Shown here one piece after another: positions 53,401-64,000 of a stretch of DNA of 64,000 nt (the stretch's first letter is position 1; the number at the start of each line of letters is the position of its first letter). The DNA is from Piscicola geometra (lineage: Eukaryota; Annelida; Clitellata; Hirudinida; Piscicolidae). Location: contig OX030955.1 of assembly GCA_943735955.1 (NCBI GenBank), forward strand, positions 62,001-126,000. Reading direction: 5' to 3'. A program made the translations under genes and the position numbers. The notes under the pieces were generated by a model. The model did no database searches and was not told the DNA's origin. It worked only from the letters and a program-made list of their open reading frames with translations.

Positions 53401-54606
53401 ATGAAGACGGTGAAGACGATGAAGACGATGAAGACGATGAAGACGGTGAAGACGATGAAGACGATGAAGACGGTGAAGACGATGAAGACGGTGAAGACGA
53501 ACGATGAATGCGATGAAGACGGTGAAGACGATGAAGACGATGAAGACGATGAAGACGGTGAAGACGATGAAGACGGTGAAGACAGTGAAGACGGTGAAGA
53601 CGGTGAAGACGATGAAGACGGTGAAGACGATGAAGACGGTGAAGACGAACGATGAAGACGATGAAGACGGTGAAGACGGTGAAGAAGATGAAGACGATGA
53701 AGACGGTGAAGACGATGAAGACGGTGAAGACGATGAAGACGGTGAAGACGATGAATACGATGAAGACGATGAAGACGGTGAAGACGATGAAGACGATGAA
53801 GACGGTGAAGACGATGAAGACGGTGAAGACGAACGATGAAGACGATGAAGACGGTGAAGACGGTGAAGACGATAAAGACGATGAAGACGGTGAAGACGGT
53901 GAAGACGATGAAGACGATGAAGACGGTGAAGACGGTGAGGACGATGAAGATGATGAAGACGGTGAAGACGAACGATGAAGACGATGAAGACGATGAAGAC
54001 GGTGAAGACGATGAAGACGGTGAAGACGATGAAGACGGTGAAGACGATGAAGGCGGTGAAGACGATGAAGACGATGAAGACGATGAAGACAGTGAAGACG
54101 ATGAAGACGGTGAAGACGAACGATGAAGACGATGAAGACGGTGAAGACGGTGAAGACGATGAAGACGATGAAGACGGTGAAGACGAACGATGAAGACGAT
54201 GAAGACGGTGAAGACGGTGAAGAAGATGAAGACGATGAAGACGGTGAAGACGATGAAGACGGTGAAGACGATGAAGACGGTGAAGACGATGAAGACGATG
54301 AAGACGGTGAAGACGATGAAGACGGTGAAGACGATGAAGACGGTGAAGACGGTGAAGACGGTGAAGACGATGAAGACGGTGAAGACGATGAAGACGGTGA
54401 AGACGAACGATGAAGACGATGAAGACGGTGAAGACGGTGAAGAAGATGAAGACGATGAAGACGGTGAAGACGATGAAGACGGTGAAGACGATGAAGACGA
54501 TGAAGACGAACGATGAAGACGATGAAGACGGTGAAGACGGTGAAGACGATGAAGACGGTGAAGACTATGAAGACGATGAAGACGGTGAAGACGGTGAAGA
54601 CGAACG

Positions 54607-57600
54607 ATGAAGACGATGAAGACGATGAAGACGGTGAAGACGGTGAAGACCGTGAAGACGGTGAAGACGGTGAAGACGGTGAAGACGGTGAAGACGATGA
54701 AGACGATGAAGACAGTGAAGACGGTGAAGACGAACGATGAAGACGATGAAGACGATGAAGACGGTGAAGACGGTGAAGACGGTGAAAACGATGAAGACGA
54801 TGAAGACGGTGAAGACGGTGAAGACGATGAAGACGGTGAAGACGATGAAGACGGTGAAGACGATGAAGACGGTGAAGACGATGAAGACGGTGAAGACGGT
54901 GAAGACGGTGAAGACGATGAAGACGGTGAAGACGATGAAGACGGTGAAGACGAACGATGAAGACGATGAAGACGGTGAAGACGGTGAAGAAGATGAAGAC
55001 GATGAAGACGGTGAAGACGATGAAGACGGTGAAGACGATGAAGACGGTGAAGACGATGAAGACGATGAAGACGATGAAGACGGTGAAGACGATGAAGACG
55101 ATGAAGACGGTGAAGACGATGAAGACGGTGAAGACGAACGATGAAGACGATGAAGACGGTGAAGACGGTGAAGACGATGAAGACGATGAAGACGGTGAAG
55201 ACAGTGAAGACGGTGAAGACGGTGAAGACGGTGAAGACGATGAAGACGGTGAAGACGATGAAGACGGTGAAGACGAACGATGAAGACGATGAAGACGGTG
55301 AAGACGGTGAAGAAGATGAAGACGATGAAGACGGTGAAGACGATGAAGACGGTGAAGACGATGAAGACGGTGAAGACGATGAAGACGATGAAGACGATGA
55401 AGACGGTGAAAACGATGAAGACGATGAAGACGGTGAAGACGATGAAGACGGTGAAGACGAACGATGAAGACGATGAAGATGGTGAAGACGGTGAAGACGA
55501 TAAAGACGATGAAGACGGTGAAGACGGTGAAGACGATGAAGACGATGAAGACGGTGAAGACGGTGAAGACGATGAAGACGATGAAGACGGTGAAGACGAA
55601 CGATGAAGACGATGAAGACGATGAAGACGGTGAAGACGAACGATGAAGACGATGAAGACGGTGAAGACGGTGAAGACGATAAAGACGATGAAGACGGTGA
55701 AGACGGTGAAGACGATGAAGACGATGAAGACGGTGAAGACGGTGAAGACGATGAAGACGATGAAGACGGTGAAGACGAACGATGAAGACGATGAAGACGA
55801 TGAAGACGGTGAAGACGATGAAGACGGTGAAGACGATGAAGACGGTGAAGACGATGAAGGCGGTGAAGACGATGAAGACGATGAAGACGATGAAGACAGT
55901 GAAGACGATGAAGACGGTGAAGACGAACGATGAAGACGATGAAGACGGTGAAGACGGTGAAGACGATGAAGACGATGAAGACGGTGAAGACGGTGAAGAC
56001 GATGAAGACGATGAAGACGGTGAAGACGAACGATGAAGACGATGAAGACGGTGAAGACGGTGAAGAAGATGAAGACGATGAAGACGGTGAAGACGATGAA
56101 GACGGTGAAGACGATGAAGACGGTGAAGACGATGAAGACGATGAAGACGGTGAAGACGATGAAGACGGTGAAGACGATGAAGACGGTGAAGACGGTGAAG
56201 ACGGTGAAGACGATGAAGACGGTGAAGACGATGAAGACGGTGAAGACGAACGATGAAGACGATGAAGACGGTGAAGACGGTGAAGAAGATGAAGACGATG
56301 AAGACGGTGAAGACGATGAAGACGGTGAAGACGATGAAGACGATGAAGACGAACGATGAAGACGATGAAGACGGTGAAGACGGTGAAGACGATGAAGACG
56401 GTGAAGACTATGAAGACGATGAAGACGGTGAAGACGGTGAAGACGGTGAAGACGAACGATGAAGACGATGAAGACGATGAAGACGGTGAAGACGGTGAAG
56501 ACGGTGAAGACGGTGAAGACGGTGAAGACGGTGAAGACGATGAAGACGATGAAGACAGTGAAGACGGTGAAGACGAACGATGAAGACGATGAAGACGATG
56601 AAGACGGTGAAGACGGTGAAGACGGTGAAAACGATGAAGACGATGAAGACGGTGAAGACGGTGAAGACGATGAAGACGGTGAAGACGATGAAGACGGTGA
56701 AGACGATGAAGACGGTGAAGACGATGAAGACGGTGAAGACGGTGAAGACGGTGAAGACGATGAAGACGGTGAAGACGATGAAGACGGTGAAGACGAACGA
56801 TGAAGACGATGAAGACGGTGAAGACGGTGAAGAAGATGAAGACGATGAAGACGGTGAAGACGATGAAGACGGTGAAGACGATGAAGACGGTGAAGACGAT
56901 GAAGACGATGAAGACGATGAAGACGGTGAAGACGATGAAGACGATGAAGACGGTGAAGACGATGAAGACGGTGAAGACGAACGATGAAGACGATGAAGAC
57001 GGTGAACACGGTGAACACGATGAAGACGATGAAGACGGTGAAGACGGTGAAGACGATGAAGACGATGAAGACGGTGAAGACGAACGATGAAGACGATGAA
57101 GACGATGAAGACGGTGAAGACGATGAAGACGGTGAAGACGATGAAGACGGTGAAGACGATGAAGGCGGTGAAGACGATGAAGACGATGAAGACGATGAAG
57201 ACGATGAAGACGGTGAAGACGATGAAGACGGTGAAGACGATGAAGACGATGAAGACGATGAAGACGGTGAAGACGATGAAGACGGTGAAGACGATGAAGA
57301 CGGTGAAGACGGTGAAGACGGTGAAGACGATGAAGACGGTGAAGACGATGAAGACGGTGAAGACGAACGATGAAGACGATGAAGACGGTGAAGACGGTGA
57401 AGAAGATGAAGACGATGAAGACGGTGAAGACGATGAAGACGGTGAAGACGATGAAGAGGGTGAAGACGATGAAGACGATGAAGACGGTGAAGACGGTGAA
57501 GACGATGGAGACAATGAAGACGGTGAAGACGATGAAGACGGTGAAGACGAACGATGAAGACGATGAAGACGGTGAAGACGGTGAAGACGATGAAGACGAT

Positions 57601-58000
57601 GAAGACGGTGAAGACGGTGAAGACGATGAAGACGATGAAGACGATGAAGACGGTGAAGACGGTGAAGACGGTGAAGACGGTGAAGACGGTGAAGACGGTG
57701 AAAACGATGAAGACGATGAAGACGATGAAGACGATGAAGACGGTGAAGACGATGAAGACGATGAAGACGATGACGACGATGACGACGGTGAAGACGGTGA
57801 AGACGATGAAGACGGTGAAGACTATGAAGACGACGAAGACGGTGAAGACGGTGAAGACGAACGATGAAGACGATGAAGACGGTGAAGACGGTGAAGACGG
57901 TGAAGACGGTGAAAACGATGAAGACGATGAAGACGGTGAAGACGGTGAAGACGATGAAGACGATGAAGACGATGAAGACGATGAAGACGGTGAAGACGAT
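54607..58000 (+). repeat. Higher-order repeat, 1,843-bp offset
   Basis: Blocks at 54737-55144 recur at 56580-56987 and continue in order. 1,843 = 9n + 4x13, matching 13 junctions. The following material (57087 onward) replaces the GAACTATGAAG junctions of the ~5-kb repeat by the ordinary GAACGATGAAG form, so this is a fourth, diverged version. Confidence 0.7.
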
Positions 58001-60180
58001 GAAGACGGTGAAGACGATGAAGACGGTGAAGACGGTGAAGACGATGAAGACGATGAAGACGGTGAAGACGATGAAGACGGTGAAGACGAACGATGAAGAC
58101 GATGAAGACGGTGAAGACGGTGAAGAAGATGAAGACGATGAAGACGGTGAAGACGATGAAGACGGTGAAGACGATGAAGACGGTGAAGACGATGAAGACG
58201 ATGAAGACGATGAAGACGGTGAAGACGATGAAGACGATGAAGACGGTGAAGACGATGAAGACGATGAAGACGATGAAGACGGTGAAGACGATGAAGACGA
58301 TGAAGACGGTGAAGACGATGAAGACGATGTAGACGAACGATGAATGCGATGAAGACGGTGAAGACGATGAAGACGATGAAGACGATGAAGACGGTGAAGA
58401 CGATGAAGACGGTGATGACAGTGAAGACGGTGAAGACGGTGAAGACGATGAAGACGGTGAAGACGATGAAGACGGTGAAGACGAACGATGAAGACGATGA
58501 AGACGGTGAAGACGGTGAAGAAGATGAAGACGGTGAAGACGATGAAGACGGTGAAGACGATGAAGACGGTGAAGACGAACGATGAAGACGATGAAGACGG
58601 TGAAGACGGTGAAGACGGTGAAAACGGTGAAGACGATGAAGACGATGAAGACGATGAAGACGGTGAAGACGATGAAGACGATGAAGACGGTGAAGACGAT
58701 GAAGACGGTGAAGACGAACGATGAAGACGATGAAGACGGTGAAGACGGTGAAGACGATGAAGACGATGAAGACGGTGAAGACGGTGAAGACGATGAAGAC
58801 GATGAAGACGGTGAAGACGAACGATGAAGACGATGAAGACGATGAAGACGGTGAAGACGATGAAGACGGTGAAGACGATGAAGACGGTGAAGACGATGAA
58901 GGCGGTGAAGACGATGAAGACGATGAAGACGATGAAGACGATGAAGACGGTGAAGACGATGAAGACGGTGAAGACGATGAAGACGATGAAGACGATGAAG
59001 ACGGTGAAGACGATGAAGACGGTGAAGACGATGAAGACGGTGAAGACGGTGAAGACGGTGAAGACGATGAAGACGGTGAAGACGATGAAGACGGTGAAGA
59101 CGAACGATGAAGACGATGAAGACGGTGAAGACGGTGAAGAAGATGAAGACGATGAAGACGGTGAAGACGATGAAGACGGTGAAGACGATGAAGAGGGTGA
59201 AGACGATGAAGACGATGAAGACGGTGAAGACGGTGAAGACGATGGAGACAATGAAGACGGTGAAGACGATGAAGACGGTGAAGACGAACGATGAAGACGA
59301 TGAAGACGGTGAAGACGGTGAAGACGATGAAGACGATGAAGACGGTGAAGACGGTGAAGACGATGAAGACGATGAAGACGATGAAGACGGTGAAGACGGT
59401 GAAGACGGTGAAGACGGTGAAGACGGTGAAGACGGTGAAAACGATGAAGACGATGAAGACGATGAAGACGATGAAGACGGTGAAGACGATGAAGACGATG
59501 AAGACGATGACGACGATGACGACGGTGAAGACGGTGAAGACGATGAAGACGGTGAAGACTATGAAGACGACGAAGACGGTGAAGACGGTGAAGACGAACG
59601 ATGAAGACGATGAAGACGGTGAAGACGGTGAAGACGGTGAAGACGGTGAAAACGATGAAGACGATGAAGACGGTGAAGACGGTGAAGACGATGAAGACGA
59701 TGAAGACGATGAAGACGATGAAGACGGTGAAGACGATGAAGACGGTGAAGACGATGAAGACGGTGAAGACGGTGAAGACGATGAAGACGATGAAGACGGT
59801 GAAGACGATGAAGACGGTGAAGACGAACGATGAAGACGATGAAGACGGTGAAGACGGTGAAGAAGATGAAGACGATGAAGACGGTGAAGACGATGAAGAC
59901 GATGAAGACGATGAAGACGGTGAAGACGGTGAAGACGATGAAGACGATGAAGACGATGAAGACGGTGAAGACGGTGAAGACGGTGAAGACGGTGAAGACG
60001 GTGAAGACGGTGAAAACGATGAAGACGATGAAGACGATGAAGACGATGAAGACGGTGAAGACGATGAAGACGATGAAGACGATGACGACGATGACGACGG
60101 TGAAGACGGTGAAGACGATGAAGACGGTGAAGACTATGAAGACGACGAAGACGGTGAAGACGGTGAAGACGAACGATGAA
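57087..60180 (+). repeat. Tandem higher-order repeat, 1,737-bp period
   Basis: The blocks at 57087-58096 recur at 58824-59833, including the GATGACGACGATGACGAC marker and GAAGACGACGAAGAC. A third partial copy follows at about 60.0-60.4 kb and a further one at 62.8-63.5 kb. 1,737 = 9n + 4x9. The repeats continue to the window end. Confidence 0.8.
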
Positions 60181-63100
60181 GACGATGAAGACGGTGAAGA
60201 CGGTGAAGACGGTGAAGACGGTGAAAACGATGAAGACGATGAAGACGGTGAAGACGGTGAAGACGATGAAGACGATGAAGACGATGAAGACGATGAAGAC
60301 GGTGAAGACGATGAAGACGGTGAAGACGATGAAGACGGTGAAGACGGTGAAGACGATGAAGACGATGAAGACGGTGAAGACGATGAAGACGGTGAAGACG
60401 AACGATGAAGACGATGAAGACGGTGAAGACGGTGAAGAAGATGAAGACGATGAAGACGGTGAAGACGATGAAGACGGTTAAGACGATGAAGACGGTGAAG
60501 ACGATGAAGACGATGAAGACGATGAAGACGGTGAAGACGATGAAGACGATGAAGACGGTGAAGACGATGAAGACGATGAAGACGATGAAGACGGTGAAGA
60601 CGATGAAGACGATGAAGACGGTGAAGACGATGAAGACGATGAAGACGAACGATGAATGCGATGAAGACGGTGAAGACGATGAAGACGATGAAGACGATGA
60701 AGACGGTGAAGACGATGAAGACGGTGAAGACAGTGAAGACGGTGAAGACGGTGAAGACGATGAAGACGGTGAAGACGATGAAGACGGTGAAGACGAACGA
60801 TGAAGACGATGAAGACGGTGAAGACGGTGAAGAAGATGAAGACGATGAAGACGGTGAAGACGATGAAGACGGTGAAGACGATGAAGACGGTGAAGACGAT
60901 GAAGACGATGAAGACGAATAAGACGGTGAAGACGATGAAGACGATGAAGACGGTGAAGACGATGAAGACGGTGAAGACGAACGATGAAGACGATGAAGAC
61001 GGTGAAGACGGTGAAGACGATAAAGACGATGAAGACGGTGAAGACGGTGAAGACGGTGAAGACGATGAAGACGATGAAGACGGTGAAGACGGTGAAGACG
61101 ATGAAGACGATGAAGACGGTGAAGACGAACGATGAAGACGATGAAGACGATGAAGACGGTGAAGACGATGAAGACGGTGAAGACGATGAAGACGGTGAAG
61201 ACGATGAAGGCGGTGAAGACGATGAAGACGATGAAGACGATGAAGACAGTGCAGACGATGAAGACGGTGAAGACGAACGATGAAGACGATGAAGACGGTG
61301 AAGACGGTGAAGACGATGAAGACGATGAAGACGGTGAAGACGGTGAAGACGATGAAGACGATGAAGACGGTGAAGACGAACGATGAAGACGATGAAGACG
61401 GTGAAGACGGTGAAGAAGATGAAGACGATGAAGACGGTGAAGACGATGAAGACGGTGAAGACGATGAAGACGGTGAAGACGATGAAGACGATAAAGACGG
61501 TGAAGATGGTGAAGACGATGAAGACAATGAAGACGGTGAAGACGATGAAGACGATGAAGACGGCGAAGACGATGAAGACGGTGAAGACGATGAAGACGGT
61601 GAAGACGGTGAAGACGGTGAAGACGATGAAGACGGTGAAGACGATGAAGACGGTGAAGACGAACGATGAAGACGATGAAGACGGTGAAGACGGTGAAGAA
61701 GATGAAGACGATGAAGACGATGAAGACGATGAAGACGGTGAAGACGATGAAGACGATGAAGACGAACGATGAAGACGATGAAGACGGTGAAGACGGTGAA
61801 GACGATGAAGACGGTGAAGACTATGAAGACGATGAAGACGGTGAAGACGGTGAAGACGAACGATGAAGACGATGAAGACGATGAAGACGGTGAAGACGGT
61901 GAAGACGGTGAAGACGGTGAAGACGGTGAAGACGATGAAGACGATGAAGACAGTGAAGACGGTGAAGACGAACGATGAAGACGATGAAGACGATGAAGAC
62001 GGTGAAGACGGTGAAGACGGTGAAAACGATGAAGACGATGAAGACGGTGAAGACGGTGAAGACGATGAAGACGGTGAAGACGATGAAGACGGTGAAGACG
62101 ATGAAGACGGTGAAGACGATGAAGACGGTGAAGACGGTGAAGACGGTGAAGACGATGAAGACGGTGAAGACGATGAAGACGGTGAAGACGGTGAAGACGG
62201 TGAAGACGATGAAGACGGTGAAGACGATGAAGACGGTGAAGACGAACGATGAAGACGAGGAAGACGGTGAAGACGGTGAAGAAGATGAAGACGATGAAGA
62301 CGGTGAAGACGATGAAGACGGTGAAGACGATGAAGACGGTGAAGACGATGAAGACGATGAAGACGATGAAGACGGTGAAGACGATGAAGACGATGAAGAC
62401 GGTGAAGACGATGAAGACGGTGAAGACGAACGATGAAGACGATGAAGACGGTGAAGACGGTGAAGACGATGAAGACGATGAAGACGGTGAAGACGGTGAA
62501 GACGATGAAGACGATGAAGACGGTGAAGACGAACGATGAAGACGATGAAGACGATGAAGACGGTGAAGACGATGAAGACGGTGAAGACGATGAAGACGGT
62601 GAAGACGATGAAGGCGGTGAAGACGATGAAGACGATGAAGACGATGAAGACGGTGAAGACGATGAAGACGGTGAAGACGATGAAGACGATGAAGACGATG
62701 AAGACGGTGAAGACGATGAAGACGGTGAAGACGATGAAGACGGTGAAGACGGTGAAGACGGTGAAGACGATGAAGACGGTGAAGACGATGAAGACGGTGA
62801 AGACGAACGATGAAGACGATGAAGACGGTGAAGACGGTGAAGAAGATGAAGACGATGAAGACGGTGAAGACGATGAAGACGGTGAAGACGATGAAGAGGG
62901 TGAAGACGATGAAGACGATGAAGACGGTGAAGACGGTGAAGACGATGAAGACAATGAAGACGGTGAAGACGATGAAGACGGTGAAGACGAACGATGAAGA
63001 CGATGAAGACGGTGAAGACGGTGAAGACGATGAAGACGATGAAGACGGTGAAGACGGTGAAGACGATGAAGACGATGAAGACGATGAAGACGGTGAAAAC

Positions 63101-64000
63101 GGTGAAGACGGTGAAGACGGTGAAGACGGTGAAGACGGTGAAAACGATGAAGACGATGAAGACGATGAAGACGATGAAGACGGTGAAGACGATGAAGACG
63201 ATGAAGACGATGACGACGATGACGACGGTGAAGACGGTGAAGACGATGAAGACGGTGAAGACTATGAAGACGATGAAGACGGTGAAGACGGTGAAGACGA
63301 ACGATGAAGACGATGAAGACGGTGAAGACGGTGAAGACGGTGAAGACGGTGAAAACGATGAAGACGATGAAGACGGTGAAGACGGTGAAGACGATGAAGA
63401 CGATGAAGACGATGAAGACGATGAAGACGGTGAAGACGATGAAGACGGTGAAGACGATGAAGACGGTGAAGACGGTGAAGACGATGAAGACGATGAAGAC
63501 GGTGAAGACGATGAAGACGGTGAAGACGAACGATGAAGACGATGAAGACGGTGAAGACGGTGAAGAAGATGAAGACGATGAAGACGGTGAAGACGATGAA
63601 GACGGTGAAGACGATGAAGACGGTGAAGACGATGAAGACGATGAAGACGATGAAGACGGTGAAGACGATGAAGACGATGAAGACGGTGAAGACGATGAAG
63701 ACGGTGAAGACGAACGATGAATGCGATGAAGACGGTGAAGACGATGAAGACGATGAAGACGATGAAGACGGTGAAGACGATGAAGACGGTGAAGACAGTG
63801 AAGACGGTGAAGACGGTGAAGACGATGAAGACGGTGAAGACGATGAAGACGGTGAAGACGAACGATGAAGACGATGAAGACGGTGAAGACGGTGAAGAAG
63901 ATGAAGACGGTGAAGACGATGAAGACGGTGAAGACGATGAAGACGGTGAAGACGAACGATGAAGACGATGAAGACGGTGAAGACGGTGAAGACGGTGAAA

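Larger units (their letters stand above)
39669..54600 (+). repeat. Roughly 5-kb super-higher-order repeat, three copies
   Basis: Three copies begin near 39.7, 45.0 and 49.6 kb. Each contains a pair of GAACTATGAAG junctions: 40938/42746, 46260/47503 and 51079/52825. First members are 5,322 and 4,819 bp apart, second members 4,757 and 5,322 bp apart. Within copies, the inner spacing varies as 1,808, 1,243 and 1,746 bp, which are 9n+4m with 11, 7 and 9 junctions. Copies thus differ by whole blocks, not by random indels. Confidence 0.8.
6248..64000 (+). repeat. Giant 9-bp minisatellite array, at least 57.7 kb, open at the window end
   Basis: An essentially uninterrupted tandem array of GATGAAGAC and GGTGAAGAC monomers, up to about 6,400 of them, often alternating as an 18-bp dimer. 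Minor monomers include AGTGAAGAC, GCTGAAGAC, GGTAAAGAC and GATGAAAAC. The + strand is about 7/9 purine and holds one CpG per monomer. A 13-bp variant monomer recurs throughout, roughly 200-270 times by my estimate, and splits the array into 9n+4-bp blocks. Only isolated single-base length changes break this rule (for example GGTTGAAGAC near 8187 and GGTGGAAAGG near 34000). No foreign DNA is inserted. Confidence 0.97.
37377..64000 (+). repeat. Array domain III
   Basis: Blocks are shorter (often 100-200 bp). Markers are GGTGAAGAAGATGAAGAC, GATGAAGGCGGTG, GATGAAGAGGGTG, GAACTATGAAG junctions, GAACGATGAATGCGATG junctions, and late GATGACGACGATGACGAC runs near 57.77, 59.51, 60.09 and 63.21 kb. Domain I markers are essentially missing. 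Homology with domains I and II at the monomer level is complete, so this is a separately amplified lineage. Confidence 0.75.

Noticed and set aside
6252..63962. Some 200 or more + strand ORFs of 60-412 codons encoding Met-Lys-Thr then Asp-Glu-Asp tracts
   Set aside because: Each begins at an arbitrary ATG in the Met-Lys-Thr phase and ends at the TGA created by junction frame rotation. They overlap one another in different frames and have no unique sequence.
6248..64000. CRISPR array
   Set aside because: The repeats are contiguous 9-bp units with no unique spacers, and the window is eukaryotic.
6248..64000. Telomeric or known centromeric satellite
   Set aside because: The monomer does not match any telomere repeat family I know. 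A centromeric role cannot be inferred from sequence alone.
6248..64000. Array as an assembly artefact
   Set aside because: The ordered markers, strict 9n+4 spacing and discrete higher-order periods are hard to produce by misassembly. The exact total length still needs spanning reads.

Overview
The window is 64 kb of eukaryotic, probably animal, repetitive DNA with no credible protein-coding gene. The eukaryotic call rests on recognisable pieces of nuclear ribosomal RNA genes: the 5' end of 18S, an internal 18S core segment and a short 28S segment. I cannot name the species. I see no tRNA, transposon, CRISPR array or complete rRNA.

Region 1 (1-6000) holds eight full or partial copies of a ~746-bp rDNA-derived repeat. 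Each full unit carries spacer-like sequence, a 13-bp-stem hairpin, and a 260-bp 18S fragment that begins at the true 18S 5' end, lacks an internal stretch of roughly 200 nt and stops about 470 nt into the gene. Near 1451 the tandem array is interrupted by a cassette: ~184 bp of AT-rich flank, an 18S core fragment, a 198-bp array of a 9-bp repeat, a 28S fragment, then a second AT-rich flank that rejoins the 746-bp units. The whole arrangement repeats with a 4,550-bp period: 1-1773 matches 4551-6323 with about seven substitutions counted by eye.

Region 2 (6248-64000) is the same 9-bp repeat in the second cassette, but here it is at least 57.7 kb long and runs off the window. The monomer is GAAGACGRT, mostly as alternating GAT and GGT versions. 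The array is cut into blocks by a 13-bp variant monomer carrying a 4-bp insertion (GAAC, GATC or point variants). Every block I checked is 9n+4 bp long. Blocks assemble into higher-order repeats (about 0.5-2 kb, 3.97 kb and about 5 kb), and the array divides into three domains with different marker variants.

The + strand reads as Asp-Glu-Asp, Met-Lys-Thr or a TGA-rich frame, and each 4-bp junction rotates between them, so no + frame stays open for more than about two blocks. The - strand has no stop in any phase of the pure repeat, which produces spurious ORFs of up to 7,888 codons. The most interesting content is the origin and growth of this satellite: it sits directly between 18S and 28S fragments, exists as a 198-bp copy and a >57-kb copy of one locus 4.55 kb apart, and keeps a strict 9n+4 grammar through several levels of amplification.
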